A stretch of DNA of 64,000 nt. Origin: Tritrichomonas musculus (Eukaryota; Parabasalia; Tritrichomonadida; Tritrichomonadidae). Positions within the stretch are counted from its first letter, which is position 1; every line of letters begins with the position of its first letter. A model generated the notes under the pieces. That model had not been told where the DNA came from. It did no database searches and saw only the letters and a list, made by a program, of their open reading frames with translations. Below are positions 48,633-60,449 of the stretch, in pieces. Location of the stretch: the NCBI GenBank assembly GCA_039105265.1, contig JAPFFF010000003.1:992001-1056000 (forward strand), given 5' to 3'. Both the position numbers and the translations under genes were made by a program.

Positions 48633-49576
48633 TTTAATCCAAAATAGATGGCGTTGATCTGAAAACTGCCTACGTTGTCCAAAAATATTAGTGAAAATTG
48701 TTGTAAAGAATAAAAAATAAAATATTATCCCATATTTTCAATTCATAATTTAAAAATTCATCGTAAAGGTTATTAATTAGCCATTTTTGAACGGTTATAG
48801 TTTTTAAGATTGATTGGTTGATATACTACTTTTAATGATTAAATTGTTTTCGGTATGACTATATCCATCTTTTTATTTGTGGCATTCTTTTTCATCACAA
48901 TAAATGATTAGTTACAGTTGATGCTTCAACAAAACTTTATTTTTTTTTTCTTTCCCCAATCAATCATACAAGAAGTGCTAGAACTAAAACAACGTATTTT
49001 TCGTTTTAAAAAAAGATTGATTTTTCCAAAAATAATTCGTTAGGCTTATGAATTTTTTTAATAAAATAAAGTATATAATTGATTATGTATATTATATATC
49101 AGTATCGTACTATTTGAAAGTTCATACGTCAGAAGTGCGAGAACTTAAATAACGTATTTTTGTATAATTTAGTATGTTCATTATCTTTGTATCTTACCAA
49201 GAATACTTTAATATTATTTTCATTTTAATATTAAAAAACTTCTTAATATTCCATTTATTGGTATAAAATGAAATAGATTAATTATTCATCAAAATACTGA
49301 TCATTTAAAAAAACAGAAATTTGTTGTGTTATCTCGATATCTGATAAACATATTAATATTATTTTTATATTTATATGTTATATTTAATATCATATATAAT
49401 ATATGTTGGTTATAAAGAAAAATAACTTTTTTAAATAATAATATTTGCATTTTATAAAATATTTGTTTTATTTGAGCTTATTTTGAGGGATAGATTGAAT
49501 TTCTAGGGGATAACTATTATTATATATTTATATATATAAATATATTATATCATATTAAAATATAAAAAAATATCAC

Positions 49577-50496
49577 TCGACAGGCGTAGCTCTATTTTAA
49601 CTTTTATAAAACTTATTTTTTTTCTGGGAAAAACGTTATTTTTAAATTTTTGATAATTTTCGGTTCACTTTTTGATAATCTTCGAATGACTTTTTGATAA
49701 CTTTTGGTTTATTTTTTGTTTATTTTCGGTTCACTTTTTGTTAATTTTCGGTTCACTTTTTGATAATTTTCGGTTCACTTTTTGTAAACTTTCGATCGAC
49801 TTTTTGATAATTTATGATTTATTTTTTGTTTATTTTCGGTTCACTTTTTGTTAATTTTCGGTTCACTTTTTGTTAATTTTTGATTGACTTTTTAAGAAGT
49901 ATCAACTTTTTAAGTAATTCAATTTTATTTATGTTTTGTTTCTTTATTTCATTTATTTTAAAGTAATATATGCGAAATTTCAAGAAATAAAAGACATATA
50001 ACACTTCCTAAATACTTATTCAAGTATATTCTATAAATATGAAAAGAAAATTTAATATGATTTTTCCAAAAAAGAAGTTTTCATCAAAATTTATTGAAAA
50101 TAATTATAATCTACTTAAGTAAAGTATTTTCCATAAGTTAATCACTTTTTTTCTAAAAGAAAGTATATTTCTCAATATTAATTGAAAATTTTTTTTGATT
50201 ATTTTGATATATTACCCAAAAAAACTTTATATTTACATAAAATAATCTGTATTTATAATCATTTTCATTCTTTTTTCTTATTCCTATTTGATCAACGAGA
50301 TAATTATTATATCTTAATTAATGTAAAATAATATAAAGAACATTTAATACACTGATATTAGATTTAAAATAACTTGTATTTATGTTAAAAAGTAAGTTAC
50401 AGTCATCTATTTGACCCAAATATATTATCTTTATTATTTCCATATTCAATAGTTTACAATTAAAAACTAAAATGTTTATAAAACTACACCTGTCGA
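49577..50496. repeat. Inverted-repeat-bounded element with TCGACAGG ends
   Basis: Left end TCGACAGGCGTAGCTCTAT and right end (inverted) TCGACAGGTGTAGTTTTAT bound about 920 bases that contain the 22-bp minisatellite. A third, related end (TCGACGGGCGTGGTTTTAT) lies at 55179. No target duplication is obvious, so the superfamily is open; non-coding. Confidence 0.55.
49647..49893 (+). repeat. 22-bp minisatellite with 110-bp higher-order period
   Basis: About eleven tandem copies of a 22-base unit close to TTTTCGGTTCACTTTTTGAT plus two bases. Variants recur in order, so that blocks such as TTTATTTTTTGTTTATTTTC repeat 110 bases apart (about 49707 and 49817), i.e. five units per higher-order repeat. 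No spacer-like structure, so not a CRISPR. Confidence 0.88.
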
Positions 50497-50583
50497 ATAA
50501 ATAATTTTAATTTTATGTTTTTTATATTCTATATAGAGTAAATAATATAATATTAAAAAATAAAGGATATTGGAGACTTTTTA

Positions 50584-50627
50584 TAGTTCCCGCACTTCTC
50601 ATACGTCTAAATAGAGGTGCGAGAACT
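50584..50627. repeat. 44-bp imperfect palindrome, GTGCGAGAACT family
   Basis: AGTTCCCGCACTTCT and AGAGGTGCGAGAACT are inverted arms around a short centre. The same GTGCGAGAACT end motif appears at 49131, with a variant at 48973, and inverted at about 54893. Confidence 0.6.
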
Positions 50628-50869
50628 CTCTTTTTTAAAATTACAACAAAATTTTGAAATATAATATACATTATAAAATGATAAATATCATATTTTAATT
50701 TTGTGATCTTTCTCTCCGTAGTTGCCAAAATATTTATTATTTAATTATTTTATAGATTTGAATATATTAATATATAAACCATTCAATTTTTTAAAATATA
50801 AATTAGATATTATTTATGCTATTTTTAGTTATTAAAAATTAATTTTTTATTAATTAGGAGCTTTTAATT

Positions 50870-51370
50870 TTACTTTATTACGGAAGTCCATCTTTTTAAT
50901 AATCTGAGCCCAATTTTATCGTGAAAATTTAATTTTTCTTCAAATTCATCATCATCGAAGCCTTCTTTTTCCAAATTGTGATTAATTGTTGAATAGTTTT
51001 GTATAAAAAATAATAATGAATCTTCTGTTGGTAAAGAATCGGTTTCTTTTTGAGTCATTATGAAAAATAATATCTCTGATATTTCAGAGATAATTGTTTT
51101 TCTATTTTTTGAGTAATTAGGTTGCAAAAAATAACAATTTAATCCTTTTATTAAAATCTTTTTTTCAGATTCAGTTGGAAGATATCTTGATTTTTTATAA
51201 AAGTGATTTGAATAAGTTTGATTTTCATCTAACCTAAGCATTATTTTCAAATTTGCTATACCAGTTGAACGTTTTTTGTCTTTTTTTTCTTTTCTAAGAT
51301 GAAATTTGAAAGCTTTTTCATCATTATTTATTAAAATTTCTGAGAGTAAATTTCTGAGAAATCTGGCCAA
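50870..51370 (-). pseudogene. Open frame of 166 codons without ATG start, unknown
   Basis: Protein-like composition (for example KFHLRKEKKDKKRSTGIANL, then an acidic LEKEGFDDDEFEEK tail), but the frame begins with a TTG after a stop; the nearest upstream ATG is in another frame. No family recognised. It lies at the outer border of an inverted-repeat structure, so it may be a scrap of a host gene or of a transposon. Kept at low confidence. Confidence 0.3.
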
Positions 51371-51394
51371 ATATTTTTTTCATAATCATATCTC

Positions 51395-54077
51395 AAAAAT
51401 GGCTCTAAGGATAATAAAAAAAATTGTAGAATAGTGAGTAAATTGTATATTTATTTAAATAAAACTGTTTCACCAAAATTCATAGGGCCATTTTTTAATT
51501 ATTCATTGTTTAATGTTAAATCCATTTTATTCGACGAATTTTAAATAAAATCCAGATTTTGATTGAAAATTCTATTTATCTTTGCGATCTATTTGAGATA
51601 ATATAACCAAATTCATGTTTTGTTAAAAAATAATCAAAATATGCTAATAATAATTTTTTCATCATTTTCCTTTTCATACAATAATAAATATACCCATGTT
51701 TTCACCTTTGACTATGAGTTTTCCACTTTTGAAAGGAAAAGTTAAATGTTTATTTCAAATATTTTCTATGAAACATATCATAAGTGATATCATTTTACCG
51801 ATAATACTTTTTTCAGATATTCAAAACATGATCGTTACCAAATTGTTATATAACTTTTTTACTTCATTTTGCCTTTATTTTCATCAATTTAATCAATTTT
51901 AGAAACTCAAATTCTGGGATTATGAATATTAGATGTTCCTCTATCATTTTATGAATTTAACTCAAATTCCTTAATCTTGTGATCAAATTTAATTTGTTGA
52001 TTTTAAGACATATGAAAAAAATTAGATGGTATCAATTTATATTAATATATATTGTTGGATGAGCTTTTCATTTAGCTTACTTCAACGAAAATCTAATTTT
52101 TTCCCCTCAAAAAGTTGATTTTGATGCGTCTATTTTTTTGCAAAAAAATGATTTTTAATCCATTTAATCACTAAAATCTTTATATATAGTTGTTATATTT
52201 TTCATCTCATATAATATTTCGAAAAGTTGATTTTCATTTGAGTTATTATTTCCATTATTTCTAGCGCTTCTTAAGTGTCTTTGCTAAATTGATTTGATAA
52301 AAGTTACCAACTCTTGATGAATTTTATTTTTAAGATGAAAAATTGGACTTAAATATTTTATGATATAAAATAATAATTACACAATAAACTACATTTTTAA
52401 TAATTTATTCTTGCCATTAAAGCAATAATCATTATAGAGCAAAAAAGAGTGAAAATGATTAATTTTATTTGCTTATTTTATTGTTATTAAATCTCTTCAA
52501 TACTAATTTTAAGAAATTGCTAATTTTATTTAGAAATATATTATTGTCATATATTATATATTTTATAATAATAGAATACTGCTTTTTTTATAATAATCAT
52601 AACAAGATATTGCATAAAAAAAATTTTTATTTTAACTTTCTAAGTAGGCTTCAATTTTCAATGGTATTTCAAATCAATTCAACCGAAAAAGTTCCAACGC
52701 TCTTTATTTAAATTTTTTGCACTTCCACTTAGATCAGACTAATTTAGATAATTTGAAGAATTATTATATAACGAAAATAAAAATTTTGATATAATTTTCT
52801 ATTAAATTCAAAATAATGTATTAGAACTTATCTCAAATATTTTTTTATTTTAATTATTTCATTAGAAATGATAAAAAATGATAAAATTTGATTTTTATAA
52901 AAAGTTTTCAAATTTTGAAAAAATAAAAAATATCGGTGTGTATCTATCATTTTGATGTGTTTTTTGACCTTTTTGAGTTAGAAAATCACCATCTTTTTGA
53001 CCTATTGAAATGACAAAATAATTTTTGTAAATCTCAGTTTATTATTGAGACTTGAAAATACAGATATATTTTATAAAAAATAACTCATTTATTTGAAAAT
53101 ATGGGTTATTTTTAATTGTTACAATTATGCATGGATTAGATATCAGAGAATTTAACAAATATTTAAATCTCAAATTCATTTTTCCCCATTTCTATTAAAT
53201 TATTTATTCCTTTTTATTGTATTAATTATATATAAACATGTGTCACAAAAACTTATCTCTGATATCATTAATTTGAGTTCAATAGGATATCTTAAGGCCG
53301 ATAATTCTCAATTTATCAATAAATATTTATTTTATAATAAATAAAAATACTTTTATTTATTATAAAAATATGTTTTTAATAATCAAATAATTAAAATATT
53401 ATGATTTAAATATTTAAATTGTATTCAAATTTACTTTGAAATTTTCTATTAATCCAAAAAATTCAAGAAATAAAATTATCACCAAATTTTCATTTCAAAA
53501 TCCTAAACATTTGGTTTATCTTAAGCGTAATTTGAACAATGATAATTAAATATATTTATCATTTGCTAAATCTATTTTTTCTTCTTCGAAATTGTTAAAC
53601 ATGACATGACAATTCTTTTTTGATGGCGTGACTTCATCTAGTTCTGAAAATCCATTCAAATTATAATGAGGTGATATGATTTGAATAAACCTAACAAAAG
53701 TGGAAAACTCATAGTCAAAGGTGAAAACATGGGTATATTCATATATATTTCAATGCAATATTTAGTTTTTGTAAATTTTATTAAGTTTTCTTAAATAGAA
53801 ATGCTTATTTTCTTAACTTTTTTGTCCAATTTTTAAATTGAGAGGAATAAATCCTAATTCTCAGAATTTAATAAAATCAATCAAAACATATATTTAATAA
53901 AGCTTTATCAATTAATTGAATTGATAGTCAAATATTAAAAGCATCTTTGGCCATAAATAAATAGCATTTGTATCTTAAAAATGGCTCTAACGTTTCGTAT
54001 ATAAAAATGTTTATAAGCATTAAATATTACATTTAATATAATAGATAAGTTTTATTGAGAATGATAGGGCCATTTTT
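51395..54077. repeat. Large imperfect inverted repeat (about 2.7 kb) with a 43-bp perfect arm block
   Basis: Both arms share the same order of blocks: AAAAATGGCYCTA, 70-80 bases, TAGRGCCATTTTT, 200-250 bases, then a 43-base block that is perfectly inverted (51688-51730 against 53696-53738, starting ATATACCCATGTTTTCACC). The loop between is about 2 kb of non-coding AT-rich DNA. It looks like the remains of a transposon with long inverted ends or of two elements in head-to-head order. No target duplication found. Confidence 0.75.
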
Positions 54078-54430
54078 CACAAGGGGACTTCAAAAATAAA
54101 AAAGCTTTTTATTTGCCAAATTTAGATTTAAATGAAGAATTTCAAGCTTAATAAGAAATATATTGTTGATATAAACCGAAATAATGCATTACATTCCCAA
54201 TTTATATAAAATTTAATAAAGATATGTTGATTTTAATATTTCGACTGACTCATCCAAAACTCAACGAAAATGATTTTTTTGCATAATATATCATGTATCA
54301 AATAATATGTAAAATTATTATATGTTCTTTTCAACTTGAAATATCAAATATCTATACTTTTTTATTAAATTTTGAAAATTGAATGCAATTGAGAGGAATA
54401 AATCCTACTTCTCTGAATTTGATTTAAAAA
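53839..54430 (+). repeat. Dispersed direct repeat GAGAGGAATAAATCCTA
   Basis: A block of about 35 bases beginning ATTGAGAGGAATAAATCCTA recurs at about 53839 and 54390, roughly 550 bases apart, with minor changes. It is part of the same repeat-rich desert; no gene is involved. Confidence 0.6.
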
Positions 54431-55732
54431 AACTAAAATGGCGTCTCCCGAGCCATTTCATTTCATTTAAAAATATAATAATACAAATAAAAAATGCAGT
54501 AAAATTATAAGTAGTTATCCCCATAGAAACAAAAAAAAGTTGAGATATTTTTAAAATATTAGTTTTTTGATTGTGTTTTAAATATATCTCAGCTAAATTA
54601 ATATAAAATCTTATTTTTATCATTTATAAAGATTTCTGATATAATTAAAAACATTAATAAGCATCTATCAAACAAAAATAACAATTATTTATTGAATTAT
54701 TTAGTTTTTTGTTCCCCAAAATAGATAAGCATTTTTCAGTCTCGATAATGATGTTCAAGAAATAAAATATTATTTTTTAATTATTATACAATAAATATAT
54801 ATTATATTTATTTTAAATAGTATAAAATAGTTAAAATATTATGAGATATTTGAAAAAATAAAAAACGGTTATTTTTTGTATATTTAGTTCTCGCACCTTT
54901 GTCTAAATTTAAATTTTACATATTTTGAAGAATATGATTGAAGTTGAAACAATATTGATTATTTATTCATTTTAAAATATTCTTAATAGAATTATTGATA
55001 TAATTTCTAACTAATATATATATAATATTATAATATAAATGAGATAAATTTATTTTAGCAAAAAAATTATAGAAAACATAAATATCTAGTTATAGTATTA
55101 ATTTTATAGGGAAAATTATTTTATATTAGAATTAATTTATATTGTATGGTATTAATTTATGATTATTTATAAATCCGCTCGACGGGCGTGGTTTTATTTT
55201 TTTATTCACAAAAAGTTATAAAAGAATTGAGTAGAAATGTTCGTTAGGCTTAATCCCCTCAAAATTATGTACAAATTCGGTTATATAATATATTATTAAT
55301 ATTTCTTAAATATCAGTATTTATGACCTAAACTTTTTCATAATTTGGAAGTATTGAAAGATGTATTCTATGAGTTTATTCAATATTAACAAGTTTACAAC
55401 ATTTTTGGGACGTAAGCCCTTAAAAAACAAAGTATTTGGTGCTTTTTTTTAATTTTTTTGAAATAAAAATTTGAATTGTTTATTTTCTCATATTCAATTT
55501 TAAAATCAATATAATATTACTCGTAGCGAACCAAATAAAATAATTATCATTAATTATACATTATTTTACCTGTATAAATAAATATCTAAATCTCAGAGGG
55601 CAAGTTTTTCATACTGAGCAGTTTAATGACCGAAATGAAATATTAAAAGAAGCAAGGAATCAAAAAGCATTTTATGCAGAAATTGAAGAAAAAAATAATT
55701 TATTAAAAATAGAAAATGCATGCCTTACAAAA
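54431..55732. other. Repeat-rich spacer before the transposase relic
   Basis: AT-rich, no gene supported apart from the upstream extension of the transposase frame (open, without ATG, back to about 55575). Holds the inverted motif AGTTCTCGCACC near 54893, the TCGACGGGCGTGG end at 55179 and TTCGTTAGGCTTA near 55240, all matching repeats around 49 kb. Confidence 0.5.
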
Positions 55733-58122
55733 ATGGTTTATTCTTTGGAAGATCAAGTTGATAAGCAGCATCAAACAATTGAATTACTCCAACAAAATGA
55801 GAATTCTCTGAGAGAGTATATAAAAGAAAAGCATAATCAAGGAAAGCAAGAGACTGAAGGGTTCTTTATTTCAAATGAAGTTTTTGTTAAATATCCAGTG
55901 ATTCGTTCAATGATAAATAAGGTATTATATAAAACAATAGATGAATCATATGTTAAGTTTTGTTCAATGATTCAAATGTCAAGTTGTAAAACATACAAAA
56001 GGTTAATTGATTTTTTACAACTGATTTTTCTTTCCTCATTTTCTAATTATATAAGACCAATGAAACACTCTTTGAAAAAAATGTTAGAGAATGTTCAAGA
56101 AATTCTTGGTTTAATATACATAGTTTATCTTGAGTATGTTCCTTTTGATGCTGAAAACAAAGTTGCTAACGAACTTTTCATAACACTTGGAGGTGATGCA
56201 GCGTGTCTAAAAAATAATCCTAATTCAGTCGCCATATATGTCTATAAAATGCTTCCATTAGCCAAAAGCATCCATCCGCATGCAATTCACATCATGAGAA
56301 CTACAAATGGATCTTCACCTCCAAGCGTTGTTAATAAATTTGACATCATTGCTAATTGCTTGAGCAATTTAAATATCAAGGTCAAATTTATTAGTACAGA
56401 TGGTGATGTCAGCTTTGATGAAAAACATGCGAATTTTTATGATAATAAGGTTCATCCAATTTCAAATCTAACATTTGATCAAATTGTTGAAAGACTTAAA
56501 AATGAATTAAAAATTCCCATCTCTGATCCATTTCATTTGATAAAGCCTGCGCGTTCAAGACTAATGGATCATTTGCTGCTCATTGACCCTGAAAAACTAA
56601 TATGTGTTAATACGGCACTTTTCTCTCAAGCCGTTGAATTAGGACCAGCATTTACTGATAGAAGCAAATATGGCGCAATGAAGGATACCTATCCTCTTGC
56701 GCTATATTCCTGGTATTCTTTTTCTAAAGTAATGCAAAAAGGCCGTTTTGACGCAGCATATTATGTGATGCCTTTTGTATTTTTCATTGAAGCATTTGTC
56801 AAATCTTCTATCTCGAAAAACCAGATTAGCATTCCTTAATGAAGCTTATATTTTGTTTAATTCACATTTACAAAATGTTCATAACGTGGAAGGTGACTCA
56901 GTCTTTAAACAACGTTTTTCATGCAATTCACTTGGAGTATTGTTTGCAGATGAAATTTTTTTAAAGCGAATAATAAACACAATTATCGGTTTAGTAATTG
57001 CAATTAAGTATCATTATGATGATCTTGCTCTCCAACGGATCGGAACGCATGATATTGAATTGTTTTTTGGTCTGATCAGAAAATTATCTTGTTTTGATAA
57101 TTCATATGACAATGCCGTACGTATTGCTTGTGAAGCAATCATTGTGAAACAATTTGCAACAGAACTTGGATCTGCAAACTTTATTGAAAAAAGAGAAAAC
57201 GAAGCGGGTGTTGTTTTAAACGAAAATATCAACTCCTTAGATGATATAAATTTTGATTTTTCTTTATTAAACAATGTTGTTTATAATCTTATGAAAAGCA
57301 ATGAAGTTGAAGAGGATAAATTGTCAGATGTAGAAAAAATGCTTGATTACTATACTCATTTGATAATTAACAGTAAAAATTATAAAATTGTTCGAATACC
57401 AAATTTATGCACTGGAACACTTCCACTTCATCGATATAATGTAATGAATTATTCTTTAAGTGTATTACCAATAACAAAAGTTAATTCCACTTTTCACTTT
57501 TATATGTCAGAAAAAAAATTCAAACAAAAAGTGGAAAGGGCAAGCATTTTGCAGTGGTGTATTCGTTTATGCGCATCAAAAAATGGAATTGAATATAATT
57601 CAAAGAAAAAAGTGAAAATACCTTTTGAGTATGATTTGAACAATTTGAATGATATTGAAAAAATTGTGGATTTCTAGACTCATCCATATGAAAATATGAT
57701 TGATGATAAAAAATTAAGAAGGAAAAAAAAATATTATTTTTGGCATAGATGTTTTAGATGAAAATAGGCCAGATGACATAAATTCATTTGAAGATGAGCA
57801 ATTTGAAAATATTATTCAAAATTTGAATAATAAGAAAAAATTCCAGAAAATCATTTCATCTTCAGATGATCCAAAGAAAATTTTTAAAAAAGTTGTTAAA
57901 CGGTCATTCATAAATACACTTAAAAAAGCAATGCCAGTTTTTCTTCAAGTTTTAAATCAGATGAATAAAGATGAATTTATGTCAAAATTCAAAACCAATT
58001 TTTCTCAAGGACTTATTTCTCCTTATAAGACAAAAAATGTTGATCAAGAAATACCAGATTCTCATCAAGCCATCACAAATTTTGTACTTGAAGATAAAGA
58101 TCCTTTTTTATGGGTTAAATAA
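55733..58122 (+). pseudogene. P-element-like DNA transposase, broken
   Basis: Three open segments: 55733-56839, 56775-57677 and about 57742-58122. Together they resemble one transposase with an N-terminal coiled coil (EDQVDKQHQTIELLQQNENS), a core with ISTDGDVSFD and DPFHLIKPARSRLMDHLL, and later RIGTHDIELFFGLIRKLSC. The D-rich strand, the DxxHLxK block and the E-(L)FFGLIR block match the layout of P-element/THAP9-type DDE transposases. The reading frame changes once near 56815 and again after 57677, so it is inactive as read, unless these are sequencing indels. The core acidic residues look retained. No ATG precedes 55733, and an N-terminal DNA-binding domain is not seen. No certain terminal repeats were found for it. 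Confidence 0.65.
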
Positions 58123-58567
58123 TAGCATCTAAAGATAAATAATTATATGTTTAAAAAAGATCAATTTTATCATCTAATCATTAAACAAATATATTTTAAT
58201 CATAATTGCTTATTAATTAATTTAAGTAAATGATTTGTATATTTATATTTATAACTAGTTGCTGAAAATAGGAACTTTTTGAATGACATATTCTTTCAAG
58301 TTTATTCAAAAGGGATTTCCATAGTCAATTAGTTGTCCAGATTTACTGAAACTAGTTTATGGAGGGTGAATTCAATTACATTTGCTATAATTTGATTTGT
58401 AACTACAAAAAAAATAAATGATATATACTATGTACGAATATCATCAATATAAATCAGTAAATTGTTCAAAATAAATAAGAATAATCTTTTATAGATATTT
58501 TACAATATTTATAATAATAAATAATGACCAAAATCATTTTGGTTTATAGCGAAAATAACATTTTTTT
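58123..58567. other. Spacer after the transposase relic
   Basis: AT-rich; no gene, no matching transposon end recognised. Confidence 0.4.
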
Positions 58568-58575
58568 TATAAAAT

Positions 58576-59638
58576 CAGGTATGCCTTTCGGGAGTCCCGT
58601 GTAAACTCGGATAAATAAACGGTCTTCCTCGAAATTATTCCTCGAACTTTTTTCGAGAAAAAGATTTTACTCTAACGTTTATTTTTTTAGATCACATTTC
58701 TTTACTCGGGTAAATGCTCACTTTTTTACCCGAAAAACTCGAACTTAAAGTTAATTGAAAAATAATAAAAAAATAGACTTGTTATTCTCCGATTATCGAG
58801 ATCGATAATTGATTGACTTTTTGATATCGATACATAAATATACACAGATTCTCGAGATCGATTTCAGAGATCGAGAATTTTTTTTCTCAGCTTTTGATAT
58901 CAGAATTTTCAATTAAACTTTTTGATAAATATATGATCGTAATTCTTTCACAAATATTTCATAAAAAAGAATGTATTTTTTTGATTTTAATCTTAAAATA
59001 AACATCAATACATTCTATTATTTATTTTTAAATATAATAAAATCACAAATACCAATTATAAAAAAAGATAAATCTGTTTGAGATCTCGAGATCTCGGTAA
59101 TTGATATCATGTTTACAATTATTTTCACATCACATTTCATTTCTGATATCTTGATAATCGATAATCTCGATATCAGATTTTTAAACTGATAATCGAGTAT
59201 CAGATATAAAAAAGTGACGTTTTTGATATCGATTCTCAAAATAACAAGTCTATAAAAAAATAATCATTATTCATTTTCAAAATGAATCATTTTGCTGGAA
59301 ATGGTGGTTTACTATATGATTTTTTAAAAAAAATGTTAGATATAGCTATATTATCAATGATTAAAAGCTTTTAATACTAAAATAAAGTATTCAAAAATGT
59401 GAGAAATTTTTTTTTTTTTTTTTTTAAAAAAAGAGAATTTTTTTTCGAACTTGAAACCTCGGTTATCCTCGAGATTTCCTCGGAAATTGAATACTTCGGG
59501 TAAATCGGGATCGAGGATGGCCGAATAAAACGGTTATTTTACTCGGGTTTACTCGGGTAAACCGAGTACGGGAGTCTCCTCGATCCCGAAATTATTTTCG
59601 GGTAGACTACTCTTCCTCGTCCTCAAAAAGCATACCTG
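58576..59638. mobile_element. Outer miniature transposon with CAGGTATGC ends (hAT/P-like)
   Basis: 1063 bp including a nested insertion. The ends are CAGGTATGC and GCATACCTG, continuing as a longer imperfect inverted repeat rich in CTCGGGTAAA-type and TCGAGG-type words, much more GC-rich than the surroundings. A perfect 8-bp target duplication TATAAAAT flanks it (58568-58575 and 59639-59646). No reading frame inside, so non-autonomous. CAGG ends with an 8-bp duplication are typical of hAT elements. Well-preserved ends suggest a young insertion. Confidence 0.88.
58774..59252. mobile_element. Inner miniature transposon with TAGACTTGTTAT ends, nested
   Basis: 479 bp inside the outer element. 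It has a perfect 12-bp terminal inverted repeat TAGACTTGTTAT / ATAACAAGTCTA and a perfect 8-bp duplication TAAAAAAA on both sides (58766-58773 and 59253-59260). Internal words GATATCGA and GAGATCGATAATC recur in both orientations. Non-coding. Because its target duplication lies in the outer element, it inserted later. Confidence 0.87.
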
Positions 59639-59646
59639 TATAAAAT

Positions 59647-60418
59647 AAAAAATTAAGGTTCTCCTTCCCAAAAAAATGTAAACTATTCAATATTGAATTA
59701 ACTCATAGAATAAATAATTCAATAGAGCATTTTTCGGAAAAAGTTTTGGTGAAAAATAAAAAAATTTGGCCTCAACGATTAAATCTTATTTTATCCAAAA
59801 TTATATTGATTTTTAATTCTATGATTTCTATCTGTAAAAAAACAAAATCGATAAGATTTCATAAATATATTATTATCAAATCATTTGAAATATATATCTA
59901 TATAAATTTAATATTTTAATTTATTTTTAAAAACGATATTTATGCATATTTTATTTGTGAAATCTCATTGAATTTATTCTTTTAAATTTGAAAGTAGAAC
60001 CTTAAACAGACCTATTAAAATTTAAAAAGAGTTATCTCAACTGCGTATAGAGATAATGAAAAATCAAATGATACAAATTAGTTAATTTATTTAATATACA
60101 TTATTTATATTATTATTTATAAAATCCTATAGATATTTAAAATTTTATTCAATTTTTTGACAATTTTTGATCGTTACCACCCCATGAAAAAATGAAAAAT
60201 CCAAGCTGGATTTTTTTCTCATCCAGGATAACGGTTATCCTACGATAAAATCCAAAATGGACAGGATTATACTATGTGTTATTCAAAAATTGATGCCCAT
60301 ATTCTTTATCCACAAAAATAAATATATTTTTAAGAATGCTGAATTTTTCAATATTTTTTATTTTTTTCAAAAATTGAAAATAAAAGATTTTGGTATTCTA
60401 AAATTTGAATATATATTT

Positions 60419-60449
<31 letters not shown>

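Larger units (their letters stand above)
48633..50869. other. Repeat-rich intergenic desert, upstream of the BEACH gene
   Basis: No protein gene supported. A minus-strand TCATTA at 48838-48833 could be the BEACH promoter initiator. AAGTGCGAGAACT-type short repeats occur at about 48973 and 49131. TTCGTTAGGCTTA occurs near 49038 and again near 55240. An inverted-repeat element and a minisatellite are listed separately. Confidence 0.45.

Noticed and set aside
49647-49893. Regularly spaced repeats considered as a CRISPR array
   Set aside because: Units are contiguous 22-bp tandem copies without unique spacers, in a eukaryotic context.
50522-50728. 68-codon minus-strand open frame
   Set aside because: Overlaps the GTGCGAGAACT palindrome and has biased, repeat-derived composition.
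52469-52711. 80-codon open frame rich in Leu, Ile, Phe and Tyr
   Set aside because: Product of AT-rich sequence inside the loop of the large inverted repeat; no gene-like features.
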